A stretch of 64,000 nucleotides of DNA from Njordibacter sp905182035. GTDB taxonomy: Bacteria; Pseudomonadota; Gammaproteobacteria; Pseudomonadales; Balneatricaceae. The notes beneath the pieces were generated by a model. That model searched no databases and was not told where the DNA came from. It worked only from the letters and a program-made list of their open reading frames with translations. Where the stretch lies: the NCBI RefSeq assembly GCF_047730075.1, contig NZ_CP159831.1:2542001-2606000 (forward strand), given 5' to 3'. A program made the position numbers and the translations under genes. Shown piece by piece: positions 16,303-25,427 of this stretch; position 1 is the stretch's first letter, and every line of letters begins with the position of its first letter.

Positions 16303-17010
16303 CTATAAAGACTCTTGGCCAAGTTGCTGTAATGCTAACGTGGCCGATTTCTGCTCTGCGATACGGCGGCTGGAGGCTTCCGCTTTGGTTGGTTTATCAA
16401 GTAAGCTGCTGTGGCATTCTATGATAAACATTTGCTCATGATCTTGCCCCTTAACATCAATCAGCTGGTACACGGGCAAATCAGATTTCTTTGCTTGTAG
16501 ATACTCTTGCAAGCGCGTTTTAGGATCTTTTTGGGTATCAGTGAGACTCAAATTTTCTAGCCTAGAGGCAAACCAATCCAAAATTCGCACCTGGCAAACA
16601 TCCATCCCCGCATCTTTATAAATAGCTCCAATGATGGCTTCGGTAGCATCAGCCAAAATCGATTCACGTCGCTGCCCACCACTTTTTAGCTCCCCAACAC
16701 CTAGTTTTAAGCAAGGACCAATGTGCATTTCTTTAGCCACTTCAGCAAGCGTCACACCTTTTACTAAGCCTGCACGCAAACGACTTAATTGACCTTCGCG
16801 GGCTTTGGGGAACTTATCAAACAAAGCATTAGCAATAACAAAGTTAACAATTGAATCACCTAAAAACTCTAAGCGTTCGTTATTGTGGTGGCCACAAGAT
16901 CGGTGAATTAGCGCCAACTCCAACAGTGTCAAATCGGCAAAGGAATGGCCAATTGCCGCACACAATGTATTAATTTTTTGCTGATAGGCCGTTGCGGCAG
17001 GCGCTCTCAT
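16303..17010 (-). CDS. rnc: Ribonuclease III
   Basis: 235 residues. The RNase III signature NERLEFLGDSI is at 44-54, with the second acidic cluster at ESILADATEAIIGAIY. A C-terminal double-stranded-RNA-binding domain starts at DPKTRLQEYLQ. It cuts double-stranded regions in rRNA precursors and messages, plausibly including the hairpins in the rpsO-pnp spacer of this window. It starts one base after the lepB stop. Confidence 0.97.
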   Translation of the reverse strand: MRAPAATAYQQKINTLCAAIGHSFADLTLLELALIHRSCGHHNNERLEFLGDSIVNFVIANALFDKFPKAREGQLSRLRAGLVKGVTLAEVAKEMHIGPCLKLGVGELKSGGQRRESILADATEAIIGAIYKDAGMDVCQVRILDWFASRLENLSLTDTQKDPKTRLQEYLQAKKSDLPVYQLIDVKGQDHEQMFIIECHSSLLDKPTKAEASSRRIAEQKSATLALQQLGQESL

Positions 17011-17011
17011 A

Positions 17012-17815
17012 TTAATCTATGCTACCGGCAGTACTAAAATTGGGCAAACTAAAAAAGTTTTCCCAGTGTAACCACACGGCAATGGCTTTACCGGTAATGT
17101 TTTCTTGTGGCACAAAGCCCCAATAGCGACTGTCATTACTGCCATCTCTGTTGTCACCCATCGTGAAGTACTTTCCCTGTGGAATGGTGATTACGCCGTT
17201 TTTACCTGGGTTTTTATTACGCCATATAAGGTGTTCAACATCACCTATTTGCTCTTTATAGATTTCCGTCGTTGGCGACTGATCAGCGATATAAGTCTGA
17301 GCCATCTGTTCGCCGTTGATATAAATGACTTTATTGCGTAGCTCTAAGGTATCACCAGGCACAGCAACCACCCGCTTAATAAACTTAATCGCCGTATCCT
17401 TTGGGTACTTAAAAACCATCACATCACCCACTTTTGGCTCATTGTAGTTAAATACCTTAGTGCCTAGTACTGGCAACCGTATGCCGTATTCGAATTTATT
17501 GACGACAATAAAATCTCCCACCGTAAGAGTAGGCAACATAGAACCTGAAGGGATCTGGTAAGGCTCCATAAAAAAAGAACGTAGGATCAATACAAAGGCC
17601 AACACAGGAAAAAACGAACGGCTGTATTCTGCAAACATCGGTTCGCGCATCACTTTGTTTTGGTCGGCTTCAGGCAACGTACCACCAGCACTAGCCGTTG
17701 CCAGAACCAAGGCTTTAACACGGGCAGGTTTCCACAACCACACATCTAACGCATAACCAATACCAAACACCCCTACCAGCACAGTGAGCAGCAATTCAAA
17801 ATCAAAATCCATCAT
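17012..17815 (-). CDS. lepB: Signal peptidase I
   Basis: 267 residues. Membrane helices at about 5-25 and 67-82 anchor a periplasmic catalytic domain. The catalytic serine is in PSGSMLPTL (about S92), the general-base lysine in FIKRVVAVPGD (about K147), and the conserved GDNRDGSNDSRYWGFV box is near the end. It removes signal peptides from exported proteins. It lies between lepA and rnc, the usual gammaproteobacterial order. Confidence 0.97.
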   Translation of the reverse strand: MMDFDFELLLTVLVGVFGIGYALDVWLWKPARVKALVLATASAGGTLPEADQNKVMREPMFAEYSRSFFPVLAFVLILRSFFMEPYQIPSGSMLPTLTVGDFIVVNKFEYGIRLPVLGTKVFNYNEPKVGDVMVFKYPKDTAIKFIKRVVAVPGDTLELRNKVIYINGEQMAQTYIADQSPTTEIYKEQIGDVEHLIWRNKNPGKNGVITIPQGKYFTMGDNRDGSNDSRYWGFVPQENITGKAIAVWLHWENFFSLPNFSTAGSID

Positions 17816-17862
17816 GGTCTATGTATCCTTTATCTCTAATAACTGTGTACTTAACTAACAGT

Positions 17863-19662
17863 TTAGTTATCTAGCTTAAGTACGGCTAAGAATGCATCTT
17901 GTGGGATTTCAACACTGCCCACTTGCTTCATGCGCTTCTTACCTTCTTTTTGTTTCGACAAAAGTTTCTTCTTGCGACTAATGTCGCCACCGTAACACTT
18001 GGCCGTTACGTTTTTACGCAAGGCTTTAACCGTGGTACGAGACACAATATTGCCACCAATGGCAGCCTGAATCGCAACATCAAACATCTGTCTAGGAATC
18101 AGTTCTTTCATTTTCTCACATAAAGCTCTGCCACGGGACTGGGCGTTATCGCGATGCATAATCACCGCTAAAGCATCCACCCGCTCACCATTAATAAGAA
18201 TATCCAAACGCACTAGTTTGGCCTCTTCAAAACGCACAAAGTTGTATTCTAAAGACGCATAACCACGGCTCACAGACTTAAGACGGTCAAAGAAATCTAA
18301 GACCACCTCACTCATCGGCATGTCATAGGTCAACGCAACCTGAGTGGCGGTGAATTGCATATTCTTCTGCACGCCACGTTTCAACACACACAAAGTAATG
18401 ACGTTACCTAAGTGCTCTTGTGGCACTAAAATATTAGCTTCCACAATAGGTTCACGCATTTCTGCCACACCACCCATATCAGGCAGTTTTGATGGGTTAT
18501 CCACATAGACCACTTTACCGTTATTGAGCTCTAGTTCGTAGATTACAGTGGGCGCCGTAGTTAACAAATCAAGATTATATTCACGTTCTAAACGCTCTTG
18601 AATAATCTCCATGTGCAACATGCCCAAGAAACCACAACGGAAACCAAAACCTAAGGCATCAGAGCTTTCTGGCTCATAAAACAAGGAGGCATCGTTCAGG
18701 CTTAGCTTAGCCAAGGCTTCACGGAAATCTTCATAGTCATCAGAGCTAGTAGGGAACAAACCAGCATATACCTGGGGCTGAACTTTCTTAAACCCAGGTA
18801 GGCTTTCAACGTCAGCAGTTTTAAGGTGAGTTAAGGTATCGCCAACTGGTGCGCCATGAATGTCTTTAATACCAGCAACCACATAACCCACTTCACCAGC
18901 TCTTAAGATGCCAGTTTGCGTGCGCTTAGGGGTAAAAATACCAAGATCTTCTACGCCATACTGTATTCCCGTAGACTTCACTATGATTTTATCTTTCTTG
19001 CGTAACACGCCATTCTTAATACGCACTAATGACACAATGCCAAGGTAGTTATCGAACCAAGAATCAATAATTAGCGCTTGTAGTGGCTTATCTTCGTCAC
19101 CAATGGGTGGTGGAATTAATTCAATCAATTGTTCCAGCACGGCTTCCATGCCTAAGCCACTTTTAGCCGAGGCTTCAACTGCGTCACTGGCATCGATGCC
19201 AATGACTTCTTCAATTTCTTGCTTTACCTTGTCTGGATCGGCTTGAGGCAGGTCCATTTTATTTAACACGGGTACCACTTCTAAGCCCAGTTCTAGTGCC
19301 GTATAACAGTTGGCAACAGATTGCGCTTCTACGCCTTGTGCTGCATCCACCACTAAAAGTGCACCCTCACAGGCTTCTAAAGAGCGAGATACTTCGTAGG
19401 AAAAGTCTACGTGTCCAGGAGTGTCAATAAGGTTAAGTTGATAGATTTTGCCATCTTTACTGGGGAAATCCAAAGTCACACTTTGAGCTTTAATGGTGAT
19501 GCCACGTTCGCGTTCAATATCCATGGAATCCAGCACTTGCTGCTCCATTTCACGATCTGACAAGCCGCCACACATTTGGATAAAGCGATCTGCAATAGTG
19601 GACTTGCCATGATCGATATGAGCGATAATGGAAAAGTTGCGGATCAGGGAGTTGATGGCCAT
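17863..19662 (-). CDS. lepA: Elongation factor 4 (back-translocating GTPase LepA)
   Basis: 599 residues, the same size as in Escherichia coli. G1 AHIDHGKST at 13-21, the switch II motif DTPGHVDF and NKMD are all present, as is the C-terminal LepA-specific domain ending VGSVEIPQDAFLAVLK. It binds ribosomes and assists translation initiation and elongation under stress. It is the first gene of the long minus-strand run, with a promoter-like TATAAT about 60 bp upstream. Confidence 0.97.
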   Translation of the reverse strand: MAINSLIRNFSIIAHIDHGKSTIADRFIQMCGGLSDREMEQQVLDSMDIERERGITIKAQSVTLDFPSKDGKIYQLNLIDTPGHVDFSYEVSRSLEACEGALLVVDAAQGVEAQSVANCYTALELGLEVVPVLNKMDLPQADPDKVKQEIEEVIGIDASDAVEASAKSGLGMEAVLEQLIELIPPPIGDEDKPLQALIIDSWFDNYLGIVSLVRIKNGVLRKKDKIIVKSTGIQYGVEDLGIFTPKRTQTGILRAGEVGYVVAGIKDIHGAPVGDTLTHLKTADVESLPGFKKVQPQVYAGLFPTSSDDYEDFREALAKLSLNDASLFYEPESSDALGFGFRCGFLGMLHMEIIQERLEREYNLDLLTTAPTVIYELELNNGKVVYVDNPSKLPDMGGVAEMREPIVEANILVPQEHLGNVITLCVLKRGVQKNMQFTATQVALTYDMPMSEVVLDFFDRLKSVSRGYASLEYNFVRFEEAKLVRLDILINGERVDALAVIMHRDNAQSRGRALCEKMKELIPRQMFDVAIQAAIGGNIVSRTTVKALRKNVTAKCYGGDISRKKKLLSKQKEGKKRMKQVGSVEIPQDAFLAVLKLDN

Positions 19663-19723
19663 GCGATGACTTCCGAGTTACCCCCACTAAGAAACCAAGA
19701 GCAGGGGTGCATAAAAGAGCGGA

Positions 19724-19729
19724 ATTATA
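19724..19729 (-). promoter_or_regulatory. Candidate -10 box of the lepA operon
   Basis: TATAAT on the minus strand, 62 bp upstream of the lepA start, and directly downstream of the terminator that closes the Spy-like gene region. The -35 region (17 bp further upstream) does not match consensus well. Confidence 0.45.
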
Positions 19730-19747
19730 TCCTAGTTGAAGCCAAAA

Positions 19748-19775
19748 AACCGCAGCAAGGCCACCTGCTACGGTT
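19748..19775 (-). terminator. Rho-independent terminator after the Spy/CpxP-like gene
   Basis: On the minus strand AACCGTAGCA pairs with TGCTGCGGTT (one G-U pair) around an 8-base loop and is followed by TTTT. It begins 66 bases after the stop codon of the Spy-like gene and upstream of the lepA promoter. Confidence 0.75.
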
Positions 19776-19840
19776 TTGTTAAAGCCATTTATGGTTATTT
19801 TTACTGGCTAATGTGAGTGATCACCTTTTTTGTCACGTTT

Positions 19841-20314
19841 TTACATATGCTCTGCTCGTTTGTCAGCCATCTCATCACGCATGACTTGATATTGTTCTAC
19901 CTGCTCTGGCGTTAGCACATCCACAATTTGCGCTTCAACATTGGCGCGCTCAATTAAACGCTGCACCATGTTCTGGCCGTGCAAAGTGCCAATCGCTGTA
20001 GCCTTAGCAATGTAGGCATCGGTGCCAGACTCTAACTGCCTTAACTCTAAAAGCTGCGCCACCATAGCTCGTTGATCACCTAACGCGCCTTGATGCTGAC
20101 TTTTCATGATGTGCTTGATAGCACCTTCTTGCGCTTCTGTCAGGTCGAGTGACTTAGCGATCCTGCGAACCATTTTGTGGCCCTGTTTGCCGTCCTTGTA
20201 CGCGTGACTTTTTTGATCAGTGTGCTGAGTGTCGCCGTGATGGCAGCCTTTACCATCTGCCATTGCCATTGATATACCCACCAAACCTACCAGCACTATA
20301 GTTGGTACGATCAT
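19841..20314 (-). CDS. Spy/CpxP family periplasmic protein
   Basis: 157 residues from the ATG at 20314; see the separate finding on an ATT at 20341 that would supply a better signal peptide. A hydrophobic stretch ending in AMA-D is the likely cleaved signal. The mature part is His-rich at first (CHHGDTQH) and carries the two LTxxQ motifs typical of the family (LDLTEAQ near 57, LTPEQVEQY near 135). Such proteins are periplasmic chaperones or stress-response regulators, often under Cpx or Bae control. A CpxRA-like pair lies about 35 kb away in this window. The helical rest fits the cradle fold. It has its own promoter-like box and terminator. Confidence 0.75.
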   Translation of the reverse strand: MIVPTIVLVGLVGISMAMADGKGCHHGDTQHTDQKSHAYKDGKQGHKMVRRIAKSLDLTEAQEGAIKHIMKSQHQGALGDQRAMVAQLLELRQLESGTDAYIAKATAIGTLHGQNMVQRLIERANVEAQIVDVLTPEQVEQYQVMRDEMADKRAEHM

Positions 20315-20384
20315 TAAGCTGCGCTTGATATATGTTTTAATGGTCTTGCCCCTAGCTAAGTAGTCTCCCTAATGGGAAGGCTCT

Positions 20385-20390
20385 ATTATA
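20385..20390 (-). promoter_or_regulatory. Candidate -10 box of the Spy/CpxP-like gene
   Basis: A TATAAT hexamer on the minus strand in the 166-bp gap between the end of parE and the Spy-like gene. A start about seven bases downstream would give a leader of roughly 35-60 bases, depending on the true start codon. No convincing -35 or Cpx box (GTAAA-N5-GTAAA) is visible. Confidence 0.4.
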
Positions 20391-20480
20391 GGGGTCCAAC
20401 TGCAAGGGTGGGTGCAGACACTGCAAAAGAGTGCAAAGATAACGTTGGTTTTGTGACAAGATCACAGGCACCATCTAAAT

Positions 20481-22379
20481 TTAGTCCACTTGGGCTAAAT
20501 TGCCTTTTTCTTGCAACCAGGACTTACGATCGCCTGAACGTTTTTTCGCTAACAGCATATCCATCACTTCCATGGTGCCGTCACCTGCTTCTAGGCTAAG
20601 TTGCACTAGCCTCCGACTATCTGGCTTCATGGTGGTTTCTCTTAACTGAGAAGGGTTCATTTCACCCAATCCCTTAAACCGCTGAACATTAACCTTGCCG
20701 CGCTTTTTCTCAGCGGTAATATGATCCAACACACTTTGTTTTTCGTTTTCATCAAGGGCATAAAATACTTCTTTGCCAATATCGATACGATACAAAGGTG
20801 GCATAGCCACATACACATGGCCTGCAGCGACTAGTGGTTTAAAATGGCGCACAAACAAAGCACATAGTAGCGTGGCTATATGTAAGCCATCTGAATCAGC
20901 ATCGGCCAAGATACAAATTTTACCGTATCGTAACCCATCTAAATTGTCAGCACCTGGGTCTACACCCATAGCAACAGCGATATGGTGCACTTCCTGAGAG
21001 GCCAATATTTGCCCAGAATCAACTTCCCAAGTGTTGAGAATCTTACCCCGCAAAGGCAAAATGGCTTGAAATTCTCGCTCCCGTGCTTGCTTGGCAGAAC
21101 CACCAGCAGAGTCACCTTCCACCAAAAATAGCTCACCACGGCTAACATCGGTACCACTGCAGTCAGCCAATTTTCCAGGTAAAGCCGGACCTTGGGTGAT
21201 TTTTTTACGGATAACTTTTTTGCCAGCCCGTAAGCGTTTTTGAGCATGGTTAATCACCAGTTCAGCTAACAATTCGCCTTCGTCCGTGTGCTTATTGAGC
21301 CATAAACTAAAAGCATCCTTCACTTCACCAGAGACGTAAGCCACAATTTGGCGTGAAGAAAGTCGCTCTTTTGTTTGGCCAGAAAACTGTGGATCTTGCA
21401 TTTTTACCGACAATACAAAGCAGCAACGGTCCCATATATCTTCTGGGCCAAGCTTCACACCACGAGGGAGTAGGGCCCTAATTTCACAAAATTCCCTCAG
21501 TGCCTCCAGCAAGCCGCTACGCAAACCGTTCACATGAGTGCCACCCTGCGAGGTTGGGATCAGGTTGACATAACCTTCTTGGGTTAGGTCTCCACCTTCT
21601 GGCAACCACTGCACTGCCCAGTCCACACCTTCAATTTCACTTTTACGGCTACCTACAAAAGGCGTTTCTGGTAGGCAGTTATAACCCTCATTAGCAGCTT
21701 GCAGGTAATCGTCTAAACCCTCCTGGTAATACCATTCATGTTTTTCTTTAGTAGCACTGGTTAAATCTAAAAAGGTTACTTTTAAGCCACTGCATAACAC
21801 GGCCTTAGCTCGCAACACATGCTTAAGCCGCACCACAGAAAATTTAGCAGAGTCAAAATACTGTGGATCAGGCAGAAAAGTAACACTGGTACCCGTGTTA
21901 CGCTGGCCCACGGCATCCACTACCTCTAGCTCGCTGACTTTATTGCCACTGGCAAAAGCAATGCGGTGCACTTCACCATTACGTCGAATTTTCACCTCTA
22001 GGGCCAAGGTCAAAGCGTTTACAACAGAAATGCCCACACCGTGTAAACCGCCAGAGAACTGGTAGTTTTTGTTAGAAAACTTACCCCCTGCATGCAAGCG
22101 TGTAAGAATGAGCTCCACACCGCTCACCCCTTCTTCAGCATGCATATCTACCGGCATACCACGACCATTGTCAATAACTGTAAGTGAGTGGTCACTATGC
22201 AGAATCACATCGATTTGGTCAGCATATCCAGCTAGCGCCTCGTCCACTGAGTTATCAATAACTTCTTGGGCAAGATGGTTCGGACGGGTGGTATCCGTAT
22301 ACATACCCGGACGTTTTTTAACTGGGTCTAAACCACTTAATACTTCAATGGAATCCGCTGTGTAGTTGTCTTGTGCCAT
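20481..22379 (-). CDS. parE: DNA topoisomerase IV subunit B
   Basis: 632 residues from the ATG at 22379 (MAQDNYTADSIEVLSGLDPV), which has GGTGA eight bases upstream and matches family starts. An ATG at 22403 adds eight residues. The GHKL ATPase is marked by VIDNSVDEALAG and DNGRGMPV, and the TOPRIM region by LVEGDSAGGSAKQ and DADSDGLHIATLL. The wording PGMYTDTTRPNHLAQE is ParE rather than GyrB. Together with ParC, which is not in the window, it decatenates daughter chromosomes. It follows cpdA and nudF, as in Escherichia coli. Confidence 0.96.
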   Translation of the reverse strand: MAQDNYTADSIEVLSGLDPVKKRPGMYTDTTRPNHLAQEVIDNSVDEALAGYADQIDVILHSDHSLTVIDNGRGMPVDMHAEEGVSGVELILTRLHAGGKFSNKNYQFSGGLHGVGISVVNALTLALEVKIRRNGEVHRIAFASGNKVSELEVVDAVGQRNTGTSVTFLPDPQYFDSAKFSVVRLKHVLRAKAVLCSGLKVTFLDLTSATKEKHEWYYQEGLDDYLQAANEGYNCLPETPFVGSRKSEIEGVDWAVQWLPEGGDLTQEGYVNLIPTSQGGTHVNGLRSGLLEALREFCEIRALLPRGVKLGPEDIWDRCCFVLSVKMQDPQFSGQTKERLSSRQIVAYVSGEVKDAFSLWLNKHTDEGELLAELVINHAQKRLRAGKKVIRKKITQGPALPGKLADCSGTDVSRGELFLVEGDSAGGSAKQAREREFQAILPLRGKILNTWEVDSGQILASQEVHHIAVAMGVDPGADNLDGLRYGKICILADADSDGLHIATLLCALFVRHFKPLVAAGHVYVAMPPLYRIDIGKEVFYALDENEKQSVLDHITAEKKRGKVNVQRFKGLGEMNPSQLRETTMKPDSRRLVQLSLEAGDGTMEVMDMLLAKKRSGDRKSWLQEKGNLAQVD

Positions 22380-22506
22380 GAATTGCTTCACCGATAGTGT
22401 CATATTAGAGTTAGCGACAATCTAACATCTCATCGCTAAGGTGTAATAGTAGCAGTAATTGTTTAACTAGCGAGACGTTTTGCGCGTGTATATAAAAATT
22501 TGTGTT

Positions 22507-23265
22507 TTAGACCTTGGGCAACCGCTGTATTGTAGTTTGCATTTGGCCATCAGCTGCGAGGGTAAGCAATCTTAAACCCGGACCAAGTTCCGCTTGCACC
22601 TTAAACTCTTGTTGCTGACAAGTAAATTGCACCGCACTAGAAGGCGTAGCAAGAAAACGCACACTACCTATTATCTGGTCAAATTTTTGATGTATATGGC
22701 CACACACCACGGCCTTCACTTGGGAGTGCGATGCAATTAAAGCGTTGAACTGCTTGGCGTTACCCAACATTATATCGTCTTGATATAGGGAATTGACCGG
22801 CATCGTATTGTGGTGCATAAACACACACACTGGCAGCTGCGAATCACCCTCCAAAACCTGCCTAAGCTCTTCCATCTGAATAGAAGACACGCTACCTCCG
22901 CCAATGCCATCTGGCTGATCCGTAGTATTAAGCACCAGCAACCGCCAATGGTCATAGTCTAACACCCGCAGTTGTTGCACTGGCTGACCGGAAACGTGTT
23001 GCATAGTGTCACTGTTGTCATGGTTGCCAGCCAACCAAATACACGGGTAAGCTAGGCTACTGAGCTTTTGTTGCAGCCGCCGGTAAGCCGCCTCACTACC
23101 AAAATGGCTAAGGTCTCCAGTAAGCATTAACAGATCGACTTGGGCATGATCCTGCAGCCAAGACAAACACTGGTCTAAATGAGCATCAGCATCGACACCC
23201 TCGTAGTGAGTTAAGGCATCAGCTTGCAGATGGCAATCGGTAATTTGTGCGATGCGCAAACTCAT
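22507..23265 (-). CDS. cpdA: 3',5'-cyclic-AMP phosphodiesterase
   Basis: 252 residues from the ATG at 23265, which overlaps the nudF stop codon as ATGA. The calcineurin-like metal-binding motifs are in order: ITDCH, TGDLSH, AGNHD and the C-terminal CGHIH. Family Icc/CpdA hydrolyses cAMP in the cytoplasm. Its position after nudF and before parE is the same as in Escherichia coli, supporting the assignment. Other class III phosphodiesterases would look similar. Confidence 0.88.
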   Translation of the reverse strand: MSLRIAQITDCHLQADALTHYEGVDADAHLDQCLSWLQDHAQVDLLMLTGDLSHFGSEAAYRRLQQKLSSLAYPCIWLAGNHDNSDTMQHVSGQPVQQLRVLDYDHWRLLVLNTTDQPDGIGGGSVSSIQMEELRQVLEGDSQLPVCVFMHHNTMPVNSLYQDDIMLGNAKQFNALIASHSQVKAVVCGHIHQKFDQIIGSVRFLATPSSAVQFTCQQQEFKVQAELGPGLRLLTLAADGQMQTTIQRLPKV

Positions 23266-23888
23266 AGGCTGCCCCACTGGGTTTTAAGTCTTGGGTAATG
23301 TAATTGTAACCATTGTGCAGCAATAATGGTGGCCGCGTTAGTCAGCCTACCTTGCTCCAACATCTGCCATAATGTCTGGCGCTCGATCACTTGCACTTTA
23401 ATGTCTTCACCTTCTGTAGGTAAACCGTGCACCCCTCCTAACTGGCTGGCATCGACAGGGGCACAATAAATATCTAAGCTTTCATTACTACCTCCTGGAG
23501 TGACAAGGTATGTGCACACTAACTCCAAGTCACTTTGGGCAATGATGGCGCCAGACTCTTCCTTGCATTCTCGCACAGCCACTTGTTCGGAGGTTTCTTG
23601 AGTATCAATCATGCCAGCCACCATTTCGAGCTGCCAAGGGCCATTATCATGGGTCATACCCCCCACCCGGAACTGTTCAATCAACACTACCTGATCTGTC
23701 TTGGCATCGTACATAAGCACGGCCACCGCCGGCAACCGCACAACTAATTCCCGTTGCAGTTCTTGGCTCCAACCACCCTTGAACAAACGATGCTGCAGCT
23801 TTAGTTTTTGCACTTGATAGAAACCTTGGTATACGGTTTCTTGATGAGCTATTCGTACATCTGGACGTTTAAATGTGGGTTTATACAT
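23262..23888 (-). CDS. nudF: ADP-ribose pyrophosphatase
   Basis: 208 residues. The Nudix box is complete: G-MIDTQ-E-TSEQVAV-RE-C-K-EE-S-G-A. The flanking LQRELVVRLPAVAVLMYD and YLVTPGGSNESLDIYCAPV fit the NudF family, which cleaves ADP-ribose to AMP and ribose 5-phosphate. It is translationally coupled to cpdA by a four-base overlap and lies 22 bp after hemG. Confidence 0.92.
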   Translation of the reverse strand: MYKPTFKRPDVRIAHQETVYQGFYQVQKLKLQHRLFKGGWSQELQRELVVRLPAVAVLMYDAKTDQVVLIEQFRVGGMTHDNGPWQLEMVAGMIDTQETSEQVAVRECKEESGAIIAQSDLELVCTYLVTPGGSNESLDIYCAPVDASQLGGVHGLPTEGEDIKVQVIERQTLWQMLEQGRLTNAATIIAAQWLQLHYPRLKTQWGSL

Positions 23889-23910
23889 GGCTTAGATAAA
23901 GTCCTGTTAT

Positions 23911-25407
23911 TTATGTTTCGGCCAAAGTCATATTGCCGCTCACAGTTTTGGCTAATAGCAGGGCGTTTTCAACGCAATCACCTAAAGCCACACCATCACG
24001 CCAATTACTACGCATATACAAGCCAGGGAATTGAGCTAACACCTCATCGACTAACGCCACCTTTTGCAAATGACCCAAGTCATATTGTGGAATAGCCTTT
24101 GGCCATAAACTTTCTTCATGCCATAAAGGTTGCCCCTCAATACCAAGGTAAGGCGATAACTCGTGCAAAACCAGTTCTACCCTCCGCTGGGGTGTTAAAG
24201 TCATAGCCTGTTGCCCACGGCCACCGCCAATAAATACCGTGATGAGGTGTTGGTTATCTGGACAGCGCTCAGAAAAAATACTTGAAGGAAATAATACGCC
24301 TAAGGTCTGCTTGTTCTCTTTAGTGGGTAACAAACACCCAAAACCATCAAGAGCATGCTTAATTTGACGCTTTTCAAAGGCCATGGTGATACTTGCCACA
24401 GCAGGGTAATCAATATCTCGTAAAAACTCTTTAGCTCTAGCGAGCAAGGCTTCATCGGCAGTGGCTAAATCATCTATTAGCCGTGCCACTTGAGCCGCTG
24501 GCACAGCCAGAACAACCTGCGATGCCTGCCAAATTTGATCACCAGATCTTGCCTGGTACCCAAACTCGGTGCTATAGGTCAGGCTATCCACTTGGGCATT
24601 TAGCTTTACCGCTGGCCCAAGTTGCTGAGCCAGCACCTTGGGCAGTTGGTGTAAACCACCAGCAAAGCTCATCATAGCCCCGTCTAAAGGAGTAATCCCC
24701 TGTTCCTGTTGAAGTTTTTCCTGGCGCGACTTAGCTTTCATTTTAGCAACGCCGCCGACAATCATAGAGCCATATTCAACTTCTAGGGCGTAAACTTTAG
24801 GCACCGCAGCTCGTACAGATAGCTTCTCAGGATCACCTGCAAAGACACCCGAAACAAACGGGTCAATCATCCAATCCAGCACTTCATGACCCAGCCGGCG
24901 CCTGACGTATTCAGCAATACTCTCTTCCCGCGTGGCCTTGCCAATAAAAGGTTCAAACAGCACCCTTATTTTTCCAGCAATACTCAACACCCGGGTAGTA
25001 AGGGCGCCAAAGATGCCCATAGGTAAGGCTAGCATACGGCCTCTTTTGCCAATAAACCGCTTGTGAGCAGTTTTCTTTGCCAGCACTATATGAGGCTTTA
25101 GTCCGGCCTGCTCTATAAGTTGGGCCATCGCTGGTCGATTGTTGATAAAGGAGTTGGGGCCACGCTCCCACTGACAGCCATATTTTTGCACCGTTTGTAA
25201 GTTACCACCTACTTGATTTCCTGCCTCCAGCACAGTGACAGAAAAGCCTTGTTGCTGCAAAAACCAGGCACTTGCTAAACCAGAAATACCCGCACCAATA
25301 ATGAGCACATGATCAGCTTGTTCTAACTGCTCAGGAGCTTCTGGAAAAGGCCCGGCACTTTGGCTAGTGGGCAATGCTGTATCAGTGTTATGCATAGTTT
25401 GAGTCAT
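23911..25407 (-). CDS. hemG: Protoporphyrinogen oxidase, oxygen-dependent HemY type
   Basis: 498 residues. After a roughly 30-residue Pro/Gln-rich tail, the FAD-binding motif IIGAGISGLASA lies at 36-47, followed by QKYGCQWERGPNSFINNRPAM, the active-site region of the HemY family, and the C-terminal FAD-contact segment LYMRSNWRDGVALGDCVENA. It oxidises protoporphyrinogen IX to protoporphyrin IX in haem synthesis. Many Gammaproteobacteria use HemG (flavodoxin-like) or HemJ instead, so this is the HemY form; the symbol hemY is used interchangeably. It sits between thiQ and nudF. Confidence 0.9.
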   Translation of the reverse strand: MTQTMHNTDTALPTSQSAGPFPEAPEQLEQADHVLIIGAGISGLASAWFLQQQGFSVTVLEAGNQVGGNLQTVQKYGCQWERGPNSFINNRPAMAQLIEQAGLKPHIVLAKKTAHKRFIGKRGRMLALPMGIFGALTTRVLSIAGKIRVLFEPFIGKATREESIAEYVRRRLGHEVLDWMIDPFVSGVFAGDPEKLSVRAAVPKVYALEVEYGSMIVGGVAKMKAKSRQEKLQQEQGITPLDGAMMSFAGGLHQLPKVLAQQLGPAVKLNAQVDSLTYSTEFGYQARSGDQIWQASQVVLAVPAAQVARLIDDLATADEALLARAKEFLRDIDYPAVASITMAFEKRQIKHALDGFGCLLPTKENKQTLGVLFPSSIFSERCPDNQHLITVFIGGGRGQQAMTLTPQRRVELVLHELSPYLGIEGQPLWHEESLWPKAIPQYDLGHLQKVALVDEVLAQFPGLYMRSNWRDGVALGDCVENALLLAKTVSGNMTLAET

Positions 25408-25427
25408 CTTATGGCAATATTGTAAGG

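Noticed and set aside
22408..22436. Inverted repeat TTAGCGA...TCGCTAA upstream of parE.
   Set aside because: Arms of seven bases with a 15-base spacer are expected by chance in AT-rich spacers, and no second copy is seen.
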